A stretch of 64,000 nucleotides of DNA. It comes from Metabacillus schmidteae (GTDB lineage Bacteria; Bacillota; Bacilli; Bacillales; Bacillaceae). The notes beneath the pieces are model-generated. The model was not told the origin of the DNA, made no database searches, and saw nothing but the letters and a program-made list of their open reading frames with translations. Below, piece by piece: positions 55,989 to 63,818 of the stretch (position 1 is its first letter; each line of letters begins with the position of its first letter). The stretch is from positions 2,484,001 to 2,548,000 of the forward strand of contig NZ_CAESCH010000001.1 of the NCBI RefSeq assembly GCF_903166545.1. Reading direction: 5' to 3'. The translations under genes were made by a program, and so were the position numbers.

Positions 55989-56822
55989 TTGAGTGTTGAG
56001 ATAGAAGACTTAAAAAGTGTAAAGGCAGATTGTGAGAATTGCTTTGGCTTATGTTGTGTTGCTTTACCTTACTTAAAATCTGCGGACTTTGCTTATGATA
56101 AGGATAGCGGAATTCCTTGTGAAAATCTTCAGACAGATTACCGGTGTGGGATTCATCGTAATTTAAGAAAGAGTGGATTTCGCGGTTGTACAGTTTATGA
56201 ATGTTTTGGAGCCGGTCAAAAGGTTTCACAATTTACATACAGTGGAAGAGACTGGAGAAAAAACAAAGAAATTGAAAAGGAAATGTTTGAAGTATTTCCT
56301 GTTATGCAGCAACTTCATGAAATGCTTCGTTATTTATATGAAGCATTAAATAGAAAAGAAGCTAGTGGAATCCAAACAAACATACAACAAGCAATAGAAA
56401 AAACAGAACGTCTTACTCACCTAAATCCACAATCGATATTAAAATTAGATATAATCCAACATAGGGAATATGTTAATCATTTACTCATTCAAACAAGTGA
56501 ATACGTACGGGCAAATGTTAAACATGATCAAAAACAAAGGGTTAAATTAAAAAAGGGAATTGATCTCATTGGTTCAAATTTTAAGGGCGCAAATTTCAAA
56601 GGAGCAAATTTAAGGGGAGCCTTTCTAATTGCATGTGATCTTAGAAATTCGGACTTAAGATTTGCTGATTTCATTGGGGCAGACTTACGGGATGCAAATA
56701 TATGTGGAGCAAACTTAACAGGAAGTATCTTTTTAACTCAAGTACAAGTTAATTCTGCAAATGGAGATCATCGTACAAAATTGCCACCATCTCTAGAAAT
56801 TCCTTCCCACTGGTTAAACTAA
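55989..56822 (+). CDS. Pentapeptide-repeat protein with N-terminal cysteine cluster (YybG-like)
   Basis: 277 residues. The N-terminal ~70 residues contain nine cysteines in a pattern reminiscent of metal-cluster proteins (CENCFGLCC, PCENL, RCGIH, GCTVYECFGAG). A helical middle follows, and then C-terminal pentapeptide repeats (ANFKGANLRGAFLIACDL, ADFIGADLRDANICGANLTG), which fold as a right-handed beta-helix. Resembles B. subtilis YybG as I recall it. TTG 55989 with AAGGA upstream. Followed by the Mn2+ riboswitch. Function unknown; DNA-mimic gyrase protection by pentapeptide proteins is only a generic possibility. Confidence 0.85.
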   Translation: MSVEIEDLKSVKADCENCFGLCCVALPYLKSADFAYDKDSGIPCENLQTDYRCGIHRNLRKSGFRGCTVYECFGAGQKVSQFTYSGRDWRKNKEIEKEMFEVFPVMQQLHEMLRYLYEALNRKEASGIQTNIQQAIEKTERLTHLNPQSILKLDIIQHREYVNHLLIQTSEYVRANVKHDQKQRVKLKKGIDLIGSNFKGANFKGANLRGAFLIACDLRNSDLRFADFIGADLRDANICGANLTGSIFLTQVQVNSANGDHRTKLPPSLEIPSHWLN

Positions 56823-56836
56823 ATAATGGTTATAAA

Positions 56837-56865
56837 TTGACTTAGTGTGAAAATTCTGTTAAAAT
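56837..56865 (+). promoter_or_regulatory. Sigma-A promoter of the Mn2+ riboswitch
   Basis: TTGACT (56837-56842), 17 bases, TAAAAT (56860-56865); start expected about 56872. Confidence 0.75.
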
Positions 56866-56893
56866 TGAGATAAGTTAATTGAACGTTAGTTCC

Positions 56894-56982
56894 TCCAAAG
56901 GGGAGTAGCTGGAAAACAAAGTCGTCATTTCGGGTTTTACCCCGGCTTTGTTGGCAATCATATTGCTAGCGAGACCTTTGCC
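56894..56982 (+). promoter_or_regulatory. Manganese riboswitch (yybP-ykoY class)
   Basis: P1 CAAAGG (56896-56901) / CCTTTG (56975-56980). Conserved core GGGGAGTAGCTG, the GCTAGCGAGACC end and TTTTACCCCGG with TTGGCAATC. The 3' strand of P1 is shared with the first terminator's 5' arm, so Mn2+ binding would prevent termination: an ON switch. Normally precedes Mn exporters; here the next gene is kinase-like. Confidence 0.92.
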
Positions 56983-57017
56983 AATTGATACTTATAAATT
57001 GGTAAAGGTCTTTTTTT
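56972..57017 (+). terminator. Terminator 1 of the Mn2+ riboswitch
   Basis: AGACCTTTGCCAATT (56972-56986) / AATTGGTAAAGGTCT (56997-57011) with one mismatch, then TTTTTT. Mutually exclusive with riboswitch P1. Confidence 0.9.
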
Positions 57018-57018
57018 A

Positions 57019-57050
57019 GATCTTTACCATCATCGGTAAAGGTCTTTTTC
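57019..57050 (+). terminator. Terminator 2 of the Mn2+ riboswitch leader
   Basis: GATCTTTACC (57019-57028) / GGTAAAGGTC (57035-57044), then TTTTTC. Its 5' arm could alternatively pair with the near-identical GGTAAAGGTC of terminator 1. Confidence 0.8.
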
Positions 57051-57151
57051 ATTTGGTAAGGAATTCATTCTTTTAGCTTAATTCTATAAATAGGAGTGAT
57101 GAATAGCAATATATTTTAGTTATATTTAAACGAAAAGTTACTTCGGAGAAA

Positions 57152-57835
57152 TTGGGTGAAAGTTTGGAAAAAGATCTATTAGTAGTAGACGAACTATTGT
57201 CACAAATTACAATTACATCAAATCCTAACAATAAGCCGGTAACGATTTCAGGAAATGTTCATGATTTAAGTTGTATTGGTGTTGGAACAGATGCTGCTGT
57301 TTTTCAATATATTCATGAACCATCATATGCATTTAAGCTCTATGCTGAAGAGAAAAAAGATAAAATTCAAACAGAAGCAAATGTCTATGAACAATTAAAT
57401 GACTCACCATTCTTTTCTAAATGCTTTGGAGCTTTTGATAGATATTTAGTATTAAGCTTTGAATCGGGTATTACGCTTTATGATTGTCTACTACAAGGTA
57501 TCCATATTCCTTCACAGGCAATTGCTGATGTTGAGAATGCAAGAAAGTATGCGCAAGATCAGAACCTAAACCCAAGGGATATACATTTAAAGAACATCTT
57601 ACTACAGAATGGCAGAGCAAAAGTTATTGATGTATCTGAATACTTAAAACCCGGAAATGATCACCGCTGGGAGCATTTGAAGAAAGCCTATGATGATTAT
57701 TACCACTTAGTTGATGGTAAGGCGATTCCCATTTGGCTTATGGAAACCATCCAAAGGTGGTATAACTTAAGAAAAAATTCTTCCATCGAAGAGTTTATGA
57801 AAGATGTATTAAAACTAAAAGTTTTTTGGAAATAA
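57152..57835 (+). CDS. Small protein-kinase-like protein (YrzF-like)
   Basis: 227 residues. Kinase-fold features: glycine loop GVGTDAAVF, lysine in AFKLYAEE, Glu in helix C (TEANVYEQL), catalytic loop NPRDIHLKNILL (HRD seen as PRD, with KN of the loop intact) and DVS in place of DFG. So it is a minimal, divergent and perhaps weak kinase, like B. subtilis YrzF/YrzG. Start uncertain: TTG 57152 (GGAG close by) or TTG 57164 (GGGTG five bases before). First gene downstream of the Mn2+ riboswitch and its terminators, about 100 bases away. Confidence 0.82.
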   Translation: MGESLEKDLLVVDELLSQITITSNPNNKPVTISGNVHDLSCIGVGTDAAVFQYIHEPSYAFKLYAEEKKDKIQTEANVYEQLNDSPFFSKCFGAFDRYLVLSFESGITLYDCLLQGIHIPSQAIADVENARKYAQDQNLNPRDIHLKNILLQNGRAKVIDVSEYLKPGNDHRWEHLKKAYDDYYHLVDGKAIPIWLMETIQRWYNLRKNSSIEEFMKDVLKLKVFWK

Positions 57836-57865
57836 AGGAATTGGAAATATAAAGGAGGAATTAAC

Positions 57866-58045
57866 ATGTTAGATAAAATATTAAAATCTTTATTAGGCAA
57901 AAAATCAAAACCTTATGGGAAGTACAGCTCAAGTGATTTCAAAAGAAGAAGCTATTCAAAACATCACCATCCATCAAAGTATGGACATCATCACTATAAA
58001 AGAAAACATAAATCTGGCAGTTTCTTTAGTTCATATAGCAGTTAA
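57866..58045 (+). CDS. 59-residue basic, His/Ser/Tyr-rich protein
   Basis: Begins MLDKILKSLLGKKSKPYGKY, then SSSDFKRRSYSKHHHPSKYG and HHHYKRKHKSGSFFSSYSS. Strongly basic with HHH clusters and many Ser/Tyr, like several short spore-coat peptides, or a kinase substrate. An excellent AAAGGAGG is six bases before ATG 57866, and a terminator follows. Only 30 bases after the kinase-like gene, so one operon, possibly under the Mn2+ riboswitch. No family recognised. Confidence 0.75.
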   Translation: MLDKILKSLLGKKSKPYGKYSSSDFKRRSYSKHHHPSKYGHHHYKRKHKSGSFFSSYSS

Positions 58046-58057
58046 GATTAAATTCTT

Positions 58058-58086
58058 GAGGATTGTTCAAAACGATCCTTTTTTTA
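58058..58086 (+). terminator. Terminator of the kinase-like operon
   Basis: AGGATTGTT / AACGATCCT (one G-U or mismatch) then TTTTTTT. Confidence 0.75.
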
Positions 58087-58116
58087 TGCTGTCTTTCAAA
58101 CTTATATGTAAACGGA

Positions 58117-58251
58117 TTAACTTTTCCTGTTTTCCATTAGAAATTCGTGAACTTCCTCTACCGTTAACCCAATCTTTATAGCTGTTTTCATTAGTTCGAT
58201 CCACTCTAAATCCAAACTTTCATCGTTCATTTCTTTTGCTGAATTTATCAT
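58117..58251 (-). CDS. SinI-like antirepressor (44 residues)
   Basis: Short gene with GGGG nine bases before ATG 58251. Sequence SLDLEWIELMKTAIKIGLTV then EEVHEFLMENRKS follows the SinI dimerisation pattern (L-D-x-E-W-x-x-L-M-x-x-A-x-x-x-G-x-x-x-E-E-x-x-x-F-L). SinI-type peptides bind SinR/SlrR-like repressors and release biofilm genes. No SinR partner is in the window. It lies between the kinase operon and a TetR gene, 33 bases downstream of the latter on the same strand, so probably cotranscribed with it. Confidence 0.82.
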   Translation of the reverse strand: MINSAKEMNDESLDLEWIELMKTAIKIGLTVEEVHEFLMENRKS

Positions 58252-58284
58252 TATAATCATCCCCGTTATGAAAGGTTCTTGAAA

Positions 58285-58878
58285 CTATTTTGACTGCAAC
58301 CCGTACAAATAAAGATTAACAATCTCATTTGCTAATTCTTCCGGTTTCTTAATTCCATTAAAAAGACTTGTCACAGTAAGACGTTCAATCACTCCGACTA
58401 AACTATCTGCAACCGTTCTCATGTCAAGATCTTGACGAAAATATCCATCATTCTGTTCTGAGATTAAGTTACTTGTTATTTGCTCTGCAATTTGATTTTT
58501 AATATCATCAGCTTCTGCTGAAATGAAAAAACCGATCTTAGTTAAATGAGGGTCATCGTTTAGAAAGGAAAAGATGGCGGCAAGCCCACCGGCTATTCTT
58601 CCAGGAAGATTGGTACCATCCAATCCGGATTCAAGTCTACTTTCTTGTGAAAGTTGCGATAACTTAGTCCGAAAATGATTAACTAGTTCCTGAAAAATAG
58701 CTTCTTTGCTATGGAAATATAGATAAAAAGTCGGTTGAGTAACACCAGCTCTTTTAACGATTGTACTAATTTTTGTTGCATGAAATCCATTTGTGGCAAA
58801 TTCTTCGGTTGCAATTGATAGTAACTTCGCTTTACTTTCTAGTCCATTTGAACCTTGTTTTCGACCTCTTTGTCCCAT
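58285..58878 (-). CDS. TetR-family transcriptional regulator
   Basis: 197 residues. N-terminal helix-turn-helix: KAKLLSIATEEFATNGFHAT followed by KISTIVKRAGVTQPTFYLYF and SKEAIFQELV. C-terminal ligand domain unlike any I can name. TGGGG precedes ATG 58878. An inverted repeat TACT-N4-AGTA lies 28 bases upstream as a likely autoregulatory operator. Followed on the same strand by the SinI-like gene. Controlled genes probably include the divergent 59127 gene or the KAS III operon, by inference. Confidence 0.9.
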   Translation of the reverse strand: MGQRGRKQGSNGLESKAKLLSIATEEFATNGFHATKISTIVKRAGVTQPTFYLYFHSKEAIFQELVNHFRTKLSQLSQESRLESGLDGTNLPGRIAGGLAAIFSFLNDDPHLTKIGFFISAEADDIKNQIAEQITSNLISEQNDGYFRQDLDMRTVADSLVGVIERLTVTSLFNGIKKPEELANEIVNLYLYGLQSK

Positions 58879-58905
58879 AATGCAAAAACCCCATTTGAAT
58901 TATAT

Positions 58906-58917
58906 TACTCATAAGTA
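58906..58917. promoter_or_regulatory. Candidate TetR operator
   Basis: TACTCATAAGTA, inverted repeat TACT-N4-AGTA. A TGAATGAATTAGTCA segment (58931-58945) nearby loosely resembles FadR-type operators of Bacillus. Confidence 0.4.
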
Positions 58918-59126
58918 TTATCCAATGAAATGAATGAATTAGTCAAGGATTATATGCTAGCGGTTCTCTCAAAGATAATTAGATTGACTTCTCATTTAAC
59001 TTTGTATAGAAGAACAACAATTGATTAAACTATGTTTGTATTTGCATATTAAAAGATGATAAATTTACGAGTAAAAAGTATCGATGTACATAGTAAACCG
59101 GGTAATTGGGATAGGGTGGATAAATA

Positions 59127-59693
59127 ATGACTATAAATGAATACTGGCAAAAAATTGAAGAGAATAATCAACAGTTAATTCCTTTATTTTCTTCTTACTG
59201 GAATGAGTACTCAAGCTTTGGAACTTCGCAGTTTTGGTTAACTCTTTCTTTAATGGTCATGCCACTACTTTTACTTTATTTCACAGTAGATCGAAAAAGA
59301 TTGTTTGAGGTGTTCTTTTTTGGATATACTGTCCACATCATTTGGACATATATAGATATTATCCTCGCAAGAAACGGTTTATTTGTTCATAAATTCTTCC
59401 TTACACCTTTGTTACCATATGCTCTTAATATGACAGCTTCAGTACTACCGGTTGGATATTTACTTGTGTATCAGTATTGTACTAATCATAAAAAGAGTTT
59501 TATTCTCTATACAGTTGTTTTAAGTGTTATTTTTGCATTTGGATTTGCAACAATTGAAGTTCTATTAGGTACAGTGGAATTTAATAATGGCATGAATCAA
59601 CTTTATTTATTTCTAATCGATCTTGGAATTGCATTCTCAGCATATTTATTTACAAGAGTTTTAAAACATTGGAAAGCCAATGAAAAAATATAA
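59127..59693 (+). CDS. CBO0543-like integral membrane protein
   Basis: 188 residues with about five hydrophobic segments (FWLTLSLMVMPLLLLYFTVD, VHIIWTYIDIILARNGLFVH, YALNMTASVLPVGYLLVYQY). The pattern with N-terminal W and NGLF-type loop resembles the CBO0543 family of spore-former membrane proteins of unknown function. GGGTGG lies before ATG 59127. Divergent from the TetR gene. Possibly regulated by it. Function unknown. Confidence 0.75.
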   Translation: MTINEYWQKIEENNQQLIPLFSSYWNEYSSFGTSQFWLTLSLMVMPLLLLYFTVDRKRLFEVFFFGYTVHIIWTYIDIILARNGLFVHKFFLTPLLPYALNMTASVLPVGYLLVYQYCTNHKKSFILYTVVLSVIFAFGFATIEVLLGTVEFNNGMNQLYLFLIDLGIAFSAYLFTRVLKHWKANEKI

Positions 59694-59705
59694 GTGAAGC
59701 TTTTC

Positions 59706-59780
59706 AGATACATAATGGACACAATCCTTTGTAGGGAACGTCCTTTTTCTAATTCATTAACTAAAAATCATTATGTATCT
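59706..59780. repeat. Long inverted repeat before the KAS III operon
   Basis: AGATACATAATG (59706-59717) and CATTATGTATCT (59769-59780) are perfect 12-bp arms. Inside, GGAC ... GTCC followed by TTTTTC makes a weak terminator-like hairpin. The right arm touches GGAGG, which is followed by a six-codon frame ATG GTA AAA TTA AGA ATC TAA (59790-59810). Confidence 0.6.
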
Positions 59781-59860
59781 GGAGGAAAAATGGTAAAATT
59801 AAGAATCTAAATCATGAAAATATACTTATGATGGTTTGCATAAATGAGGTGTAAGATAAA

Positions 59861-60850
59861 ATGAAACGCAAAGTAAAAATTCTTGGTACAGGATCTTATG
59901 TACCTAAGCGAGTCGTGAAAGCTGAAGAAATTGATGTGTTAATTGGAAAAACAAAAGGCTGGTCTGAGAAAAAGTCAGGTGTGAAGCAAAGGTTTTTTGT
60001 CGAAAACGAAACAGCGTCATATATGGCTTCAGAGGCAGCAAAGTTAGCGATTAAAGATGCGGAAATATCATTGTCTGATCTCGATTGTATCGTGAGTGCA
60101 AGTGGCACAAATGAACAGGCTATTCCGTGCAATGCCGCATTAATACAAAAACAATTAGGTCTCCAAGATTCAGGGATACCATGCTTTGACTTTAACTCAA
60201 CATGTCTTAGTTTTGTAACAGCTCTTGATATGATGTCTTATGCTATTGATCAAAAAAGATTTCAACATGTATTAATTGTCTCTTCGGAGATTTCATCTGT
60301 TGGTTTAAATTGGAGTCAGCATGAAAGCAGCATTTTATTTGGAGATGGAGCTTGTGCCTTTATTCTGACACATAGTAATGAATCTTCTGGAATTATTGCT
60401 TCGAAAATGGAAACGTTTAGTGAAGGAGCTGAATTTTCAGAAATCAGAGGTGGGGGAACAAAAATACATCCAAGAAATTTCAGTGAGCAGACTGAAAACG
60501 ACTTTTTATTTGATATGGACGGTCGTGCCATCTTTAAACTCTCTTATAAACGATTAACTGAATTTCTCGAAGGATTGTTTAAACAAACTCAACTTTCAAT
60601 GAAAGATATGCAAATGGTCATTCCACATCAAGCGAGTGCATCCGCAATGAAAATCATTCGGAAAAAACTGGGTGTTGAAGAGGAGCGGTTTATGAGCATA
60701 ATTGAGGATTATGGAAATGTCATTGCAGCATCTATTCCTCTAGCATTCCACGAGGCTCTGAGACTTGGAAAATTGAAAAGGGGAGATCTTGTTTTATTAT
60801 TAGGCACATCTGCGGGTTTATCAATCGGAGGTATTGTGCTTGAATACTAG
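59861..60850 (+). CDS. Beta-ketoacyl-ACP synthase III-like (FabH/OleA-type) condensing enzyme
   Basis: 329 residues, thiolase fold. Catalytic triad visible: C115 (FNSTCLSF), H256 (IPHQAS) and N286 (YGNVIAAS). Start ILGTGSYVPKRVV, end LVLLLGTSAGLSIGG. Family members condense acyl-CoA/ACP with a second acyl unit. As the operon includes an SDR and an adenylate-forming ligase, an OleA-like head-to-head or short ketide reaction is possible rather than primary fatty-acid initiation. GAGGTG precedes ATG 59861. Overlaps the next gene. Confidence 0.88.
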   Translation: MKRKVKILGTGSYVPKRVVKAEEIDVLIGKTKGWSEKKSGVKQRFFVENETASYMASEAAKLAIKDAEISLSDLDCIVSASGTNEQAIPCNAALIQKQLGLQDSGIPCFDFNSTCLSFVTALDMMSYAIDQKRFQHVLIVSSEISSVGLNWSQHESSILFGDGACAFILTHSNESSGIIASKMETFSEGAEFSEIRGGGTKIHPRNFSEQTENDFLFDMDGRAIFKLSYKRLTEFLEGLFKQTQLSMKDMQMVIPHQASASAMKIIRKKLGVEEERFMSIIEDYGNVIAASIPLAFHEALRLGKLKRGDLVLLLGTSAGLSIGGIVLEY

Positions 60851-61988
60851 ATTGCGAGTTTTGGTAACAGGGGCTCGGGCTCCTGTTACACTCCATGTTT
60901 GCCGATTATTAAAGCAGTCTGGTGCAGAAGTCTATGCTACTGATTGTACCAATTCGCCACTAACTAAAGTATCTAGTAGTATAAAGAAGTATATCCTCAC
61001 TCCTTCTCCAAAATTTGAAACAAAAAATTATATTAAGGCATTAGTAGAAATTGTAAAAAAGGAGGAGATTGACTATTTAATTCCTACATGTGAAGAGATT
61101 TTTTATATCTCAATGTATAAAGAAGTAATTAGTCAATATTGTATCGTCCTGGTGGATGATTTCAGCAAATTAAACGTATTACATAATAAATACAAGTTTA
61201 TAAAATTAGTAGAATTTTTAGGGTATCAAGTTCCAATTACTACGTTATTAACTGAAAACACGAAGGTAAATACATTGCCTGAAGAAACCGATTTAGTATT
61301 GAAAAAAGTATTTTCGAGGTTTTCGGATTCTGTTATTTTTTTATCTACAAAAAGTGAGATACCTCCAATATGTTTAAACGATTCAAGCTGGATTCTTCAA
61401 GAAAGAGTGAAGGGAGAACAATATTGTTCTTATTCGATTGCAGAAGATGGGAAAGTTCTTGCTCAGGCTGTGTATAAAAGTAACTTTACAGCGGGTTTAG
61501 GTGCAACCATTTCGTTTGAACATATCGAAAAAAGTGATATTAACCAGTTTGTTTGTCATATAGTTGAACATCTAAATTTTACAGGACAAATATCATTTGA
61601 TTTTATTGTAGATAACCGTAATAGGGCGTTTCCAATTGAATGTAATCCAAGGGCTACAAGTGGGCTACACCTGTTTGATCAAGAAGTTGTAGAAGCTTTA
61701 CTCTTGAAGTCTATCAAATATGTAATTCCTAAAAAGAAGAAAAAGGAAGCAATCAAATTAGCAATGTTCTTATATGGACTTCCACAGATTGATAATATGC
61801 GGAGGTTAGGAGAATGGCTGAAAATTGTCATAACATATAAAGACATTACCTTTCGCATAACAGATCCATTACCATATTTTTTTCAATTCATTAGTCTTAT
61901 AAAAATGTGGAGAGAAAGTAAGAAAAACGCTGTTTCTTTACTCAAACAATCAACTTATGATATAAGCTGGGACGGTGATGAAAAATGA
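60840..61988 (+). CDS. ATP-grasp domain protein
   Basis: 382 residues. N-terminal pre-ATP-grasp Rossmann-like domain (LRVLVTGARAPVTLHVCRLL), then ATP-grasp with WILQERVKGEQYCSYSIAED, GQISFDFIVDNRN and PIECNPRATSGLHLF (metal-binding E/N). Ligase of carboxylate to amine or thiol; like carbamoyl-phosphate-synthase-type carboxylate ligases. Start TTG 60840 is eight bases after GGAGG in the end of the KAS III gene; overlap of 11 bases means translational coupling. Substrates unknown. Confidence 0.85.
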   Translation: MNTRLRVLVTGARAPVTLHVCRLLKQSGAEVYATDCTNSPLTKVSSSIKKYILTPSPKFETKNYIKALVEIVKKEEIDYLIPTCEEIFYISMYKEVISQYCIVLVDDFSKLNVLHNKYKFIKLVEFLGYQVPITTLLTENTKVNTLPEETDLVLKKVFSRFSDSVIFLSTKSEIPPICLNDSSWILQERVKGEQYCSYSIAEDGKVLAQAVYKSNFTAGLGATISFEHIEKSDINQFVCHIVEHLNFTGQISFDFIVDNRNRAFPIECNPRATSGLHLFDQEVVEALLLKSIKYVIPKKKKKEAIKLAMFLYGLPQIDNMRRLGEWLKIVITYKDITFRITDPLPYFFQFISLIKMWRESKKNAVSLLKQSTYDISWDGDEK

Positions 61989-62977
61989 GAGTGCTTGTTA
62001 CAGGTGCAACAGGATTTTTAGGAATGAAAGTTGCAAAACGCCTTGCTTTGATGGGGTATGAAGTAATAGGGACAGGTCGAAATGTTAAGATTGGTGAAGA
62101 GTTATCACAAAATGGAATTCGCTTTGTTCGTGGTGCACTAGAAGACAGGGATCACATAGTGGCTCTTTGTCATGATCAAGATTTTGTGATCCATTGTGGT
62201 GCACTATCATCACCATGGGGGAAATACAAGAATTTTTATGAAGCAAATGTGGTAGGAACACAAAACGTAATCGAAGGCTGTTTAAAATGGAATGTAAACC
62301 GTTTAATTCATGTATCGACTCCAAGCATTTATTTTTATTATGACGAAAGAAAAAATGTAAAAGAAGATGATGTATTACCAACTAAATTTGTTAACCATTA
62401 TGCTAAAACAAAATATCTTGGAGAACTTGAAATAGACAAAGCATTTCAACAAGGTCTTCCCGCAATCACAATTCGGCCACGTGCATTATTCGGACCAGGT
62501 GATCAAGCTATTTTCCCGAGATTAATTAAAGTATGTGAGAAAGGGATATTTCCGAAGATTGGTTCCGGCGAAGTTGAAATAGATATGACCTATATAGAGA
62601 ATGTGGTCGATGCAATCGTTCTTTGTTTATCATCCAGTGATTCTACCCTTGGACAAAAATACAATATTACAAATGGTGAACGAGTAAATTTATATAGCAT
62701 GATTGAATTGGTGATGAACAGATTAGAAAAATCATTTACATATAAAGAAATTTCATTTAAAAAGGCATTTTTCCTGGCGAAATCCCTGGAGCGGATTTCA
62801 ACCCTGCTACTTGGAGGAAAAGAACCTTTATTAACACGTTATACAGTCAGCGTTTTATCACAATCACAAACCCTTTCAATAGAAAAAGCCAGAAAAGAAT
62901 TAGGGTATGAACCGGCGATTTCAATTGAACAAGGAACAAATGAATTTATTGAATGGTGGAAAAATCATGCGCATTGA
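61985..62977 (+). CDS. NAD(P)-dependent epimerase/dehydratase (extended SDR)
   Basis: 330 residues. MRVLVTGATGFLGMKVAKRL (TGxxGxxG), serine in HVSTPSIYF and YAKTK (Tyr-x3-Lys) catalytic residues, then TIRPRALFGPGDQ. Resembles 3-beta-hydroxysteroid-dehydrogenase/OleD-type reductases acting on ketoacyl products. ATG 61985 overlaps the previous stop in ATGA. Likely reduces the keto group made by the condensing enzyme, an inference. Confidence 0.88.
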   Translation: MRVLVTGATGFLGMKVAKRLALMGYEVIGTGRNVKIGEELSQNGIRFVRGALEDRDHIVALCHDQDFVIHCGALSSPWGKYKNFYEANVVGTQNVIEGCLKWNVNRLIHVSTPSIYFYYDERKNVKEDDVLPTKFVNHYAKTKYLGELEIDKAFQQGLPAITIRPRALFGPGDQAIFPRLIKVCEKGIFPKIGSGEVEIDMTYIENVVDAIVLCLSSSDSTLGQKYNITNGERVNLYSMIELVMNRLEKSFTYKEISFKKAFFLAKSLERISTLLLGGKEPLLTRYTVSVLSQSQTLSIEKARKELGYEPAISIEQGTNEFIEWWKNHAH

Positions 62978-63818
62978 AATGGTCAAACTATTCGAATGTG
63001 GTTATTGCACACATCCTGAAAAGATCGTAAATCCTAAAAGGCCTTTTAAGAAAATAAAGTTTCCAGCTACAGTAGCATTATTGAAGCATCCTACGAAAGG
63101 ATATATCTTATTTGATACAGGTTATTCAAAGGGTTTTTTAGATGCAACAAGATCATTCCCTTATTCAATTTATGCAAAACTAACTCCTGTATTTTATTCA
63201 GAAACACAATCGATTAAAAATCAACTAAAAAATGAAGGAATTCATCCATCAGAGATACGATATATTATCTTATCTCATTTTCATGGAGACCACACAGCAG
63301 GGCTAGATGATTTTCCTTCTGCGAAAATCCTAACTTTTAAAAAGGCATATGATCATATTAAGCAATTTAACAAAATTAAAGCTTTAACAAAAGGATGTTT
63401 AGTTGATTTACTACCAGAGGATTTACCTAATAGGATGAACTTTATAGATGAACAACCTGAAATATTATTAAGCAGTGAATTTCATCCGTTTCATGAAGGC
63501 TTTGATGTATTTGGAGATGGTTCTCTTTTTGCTGTTGATTTAACAGGTCATGCAATCGGGCAGTTCGGAATTTTTATCCTCTTGAAAAGTGGAAAACAAT
63601 TATTGCTTTGTGCTGATGCAGTCTGGACAAGTCAGGCATATGAGGAATTAGTATTCCCTCACAAAATTGCTAATTTGTTAATTGAAGATAGAGCTGCTTA
63701 TCGGGAAAATATAGAGAAGCTCCATCAACTTTCAAAGAATTCACCTGGTATTGATATTTTGCCAACCCATTGTCAAAAAACATGGAATTTGGTGAAAGAG
63801 GGTTGTATATATGAATAA
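62967..63818 (+). CDS. Metallo-beta-lactamase-fold hydrolase
   Basis: 283 residues. Metal motif SHFHGDHTAGLDDF, DLTGHAIGQFG (His) and CADAVW (Asp), as in lactonase/esterase-like members (AHL lactonase AiiA group). ATG 62967 has GGTGG seven bases upstream and overlaps the SDR gene by 11 bases. Perhaps hydrolyses a lactone or thioester intermediate in the same pathway. Confidence 0.87.
   Translation: MRIEMVKLFECGYCTHPEKIVNPKRPFKKIKFPATVALLKHPTKGYILFDTGYSKGFLDATRSFPYSIYAKLTPVFYSETQSIKNQLKNEGIHPSEIRYIILSHFHGDHTAGLDDFPSAKILTFKKAYDHIKQFNKIKALTKGCLVDLLPEDLPNRMNFIDEQPEILLSSEFHPFHEGFDVFGDGSLFAVDLTGHAIGQFGIFILLKSGKQLLLCADAVWTSQAYEELVFPHKIANLLIEDRAAYRENIEKLHQLSKNSPGIDILPTHCQKTWNLVKEGCIYE

Noticed and set aside
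57915..58181. Plus-strand frame of 88 codons after the kinase-like gene
   Set aside because: Out of frame with the well-signalled 59-residue gene at 57866 and runs over the terminator.
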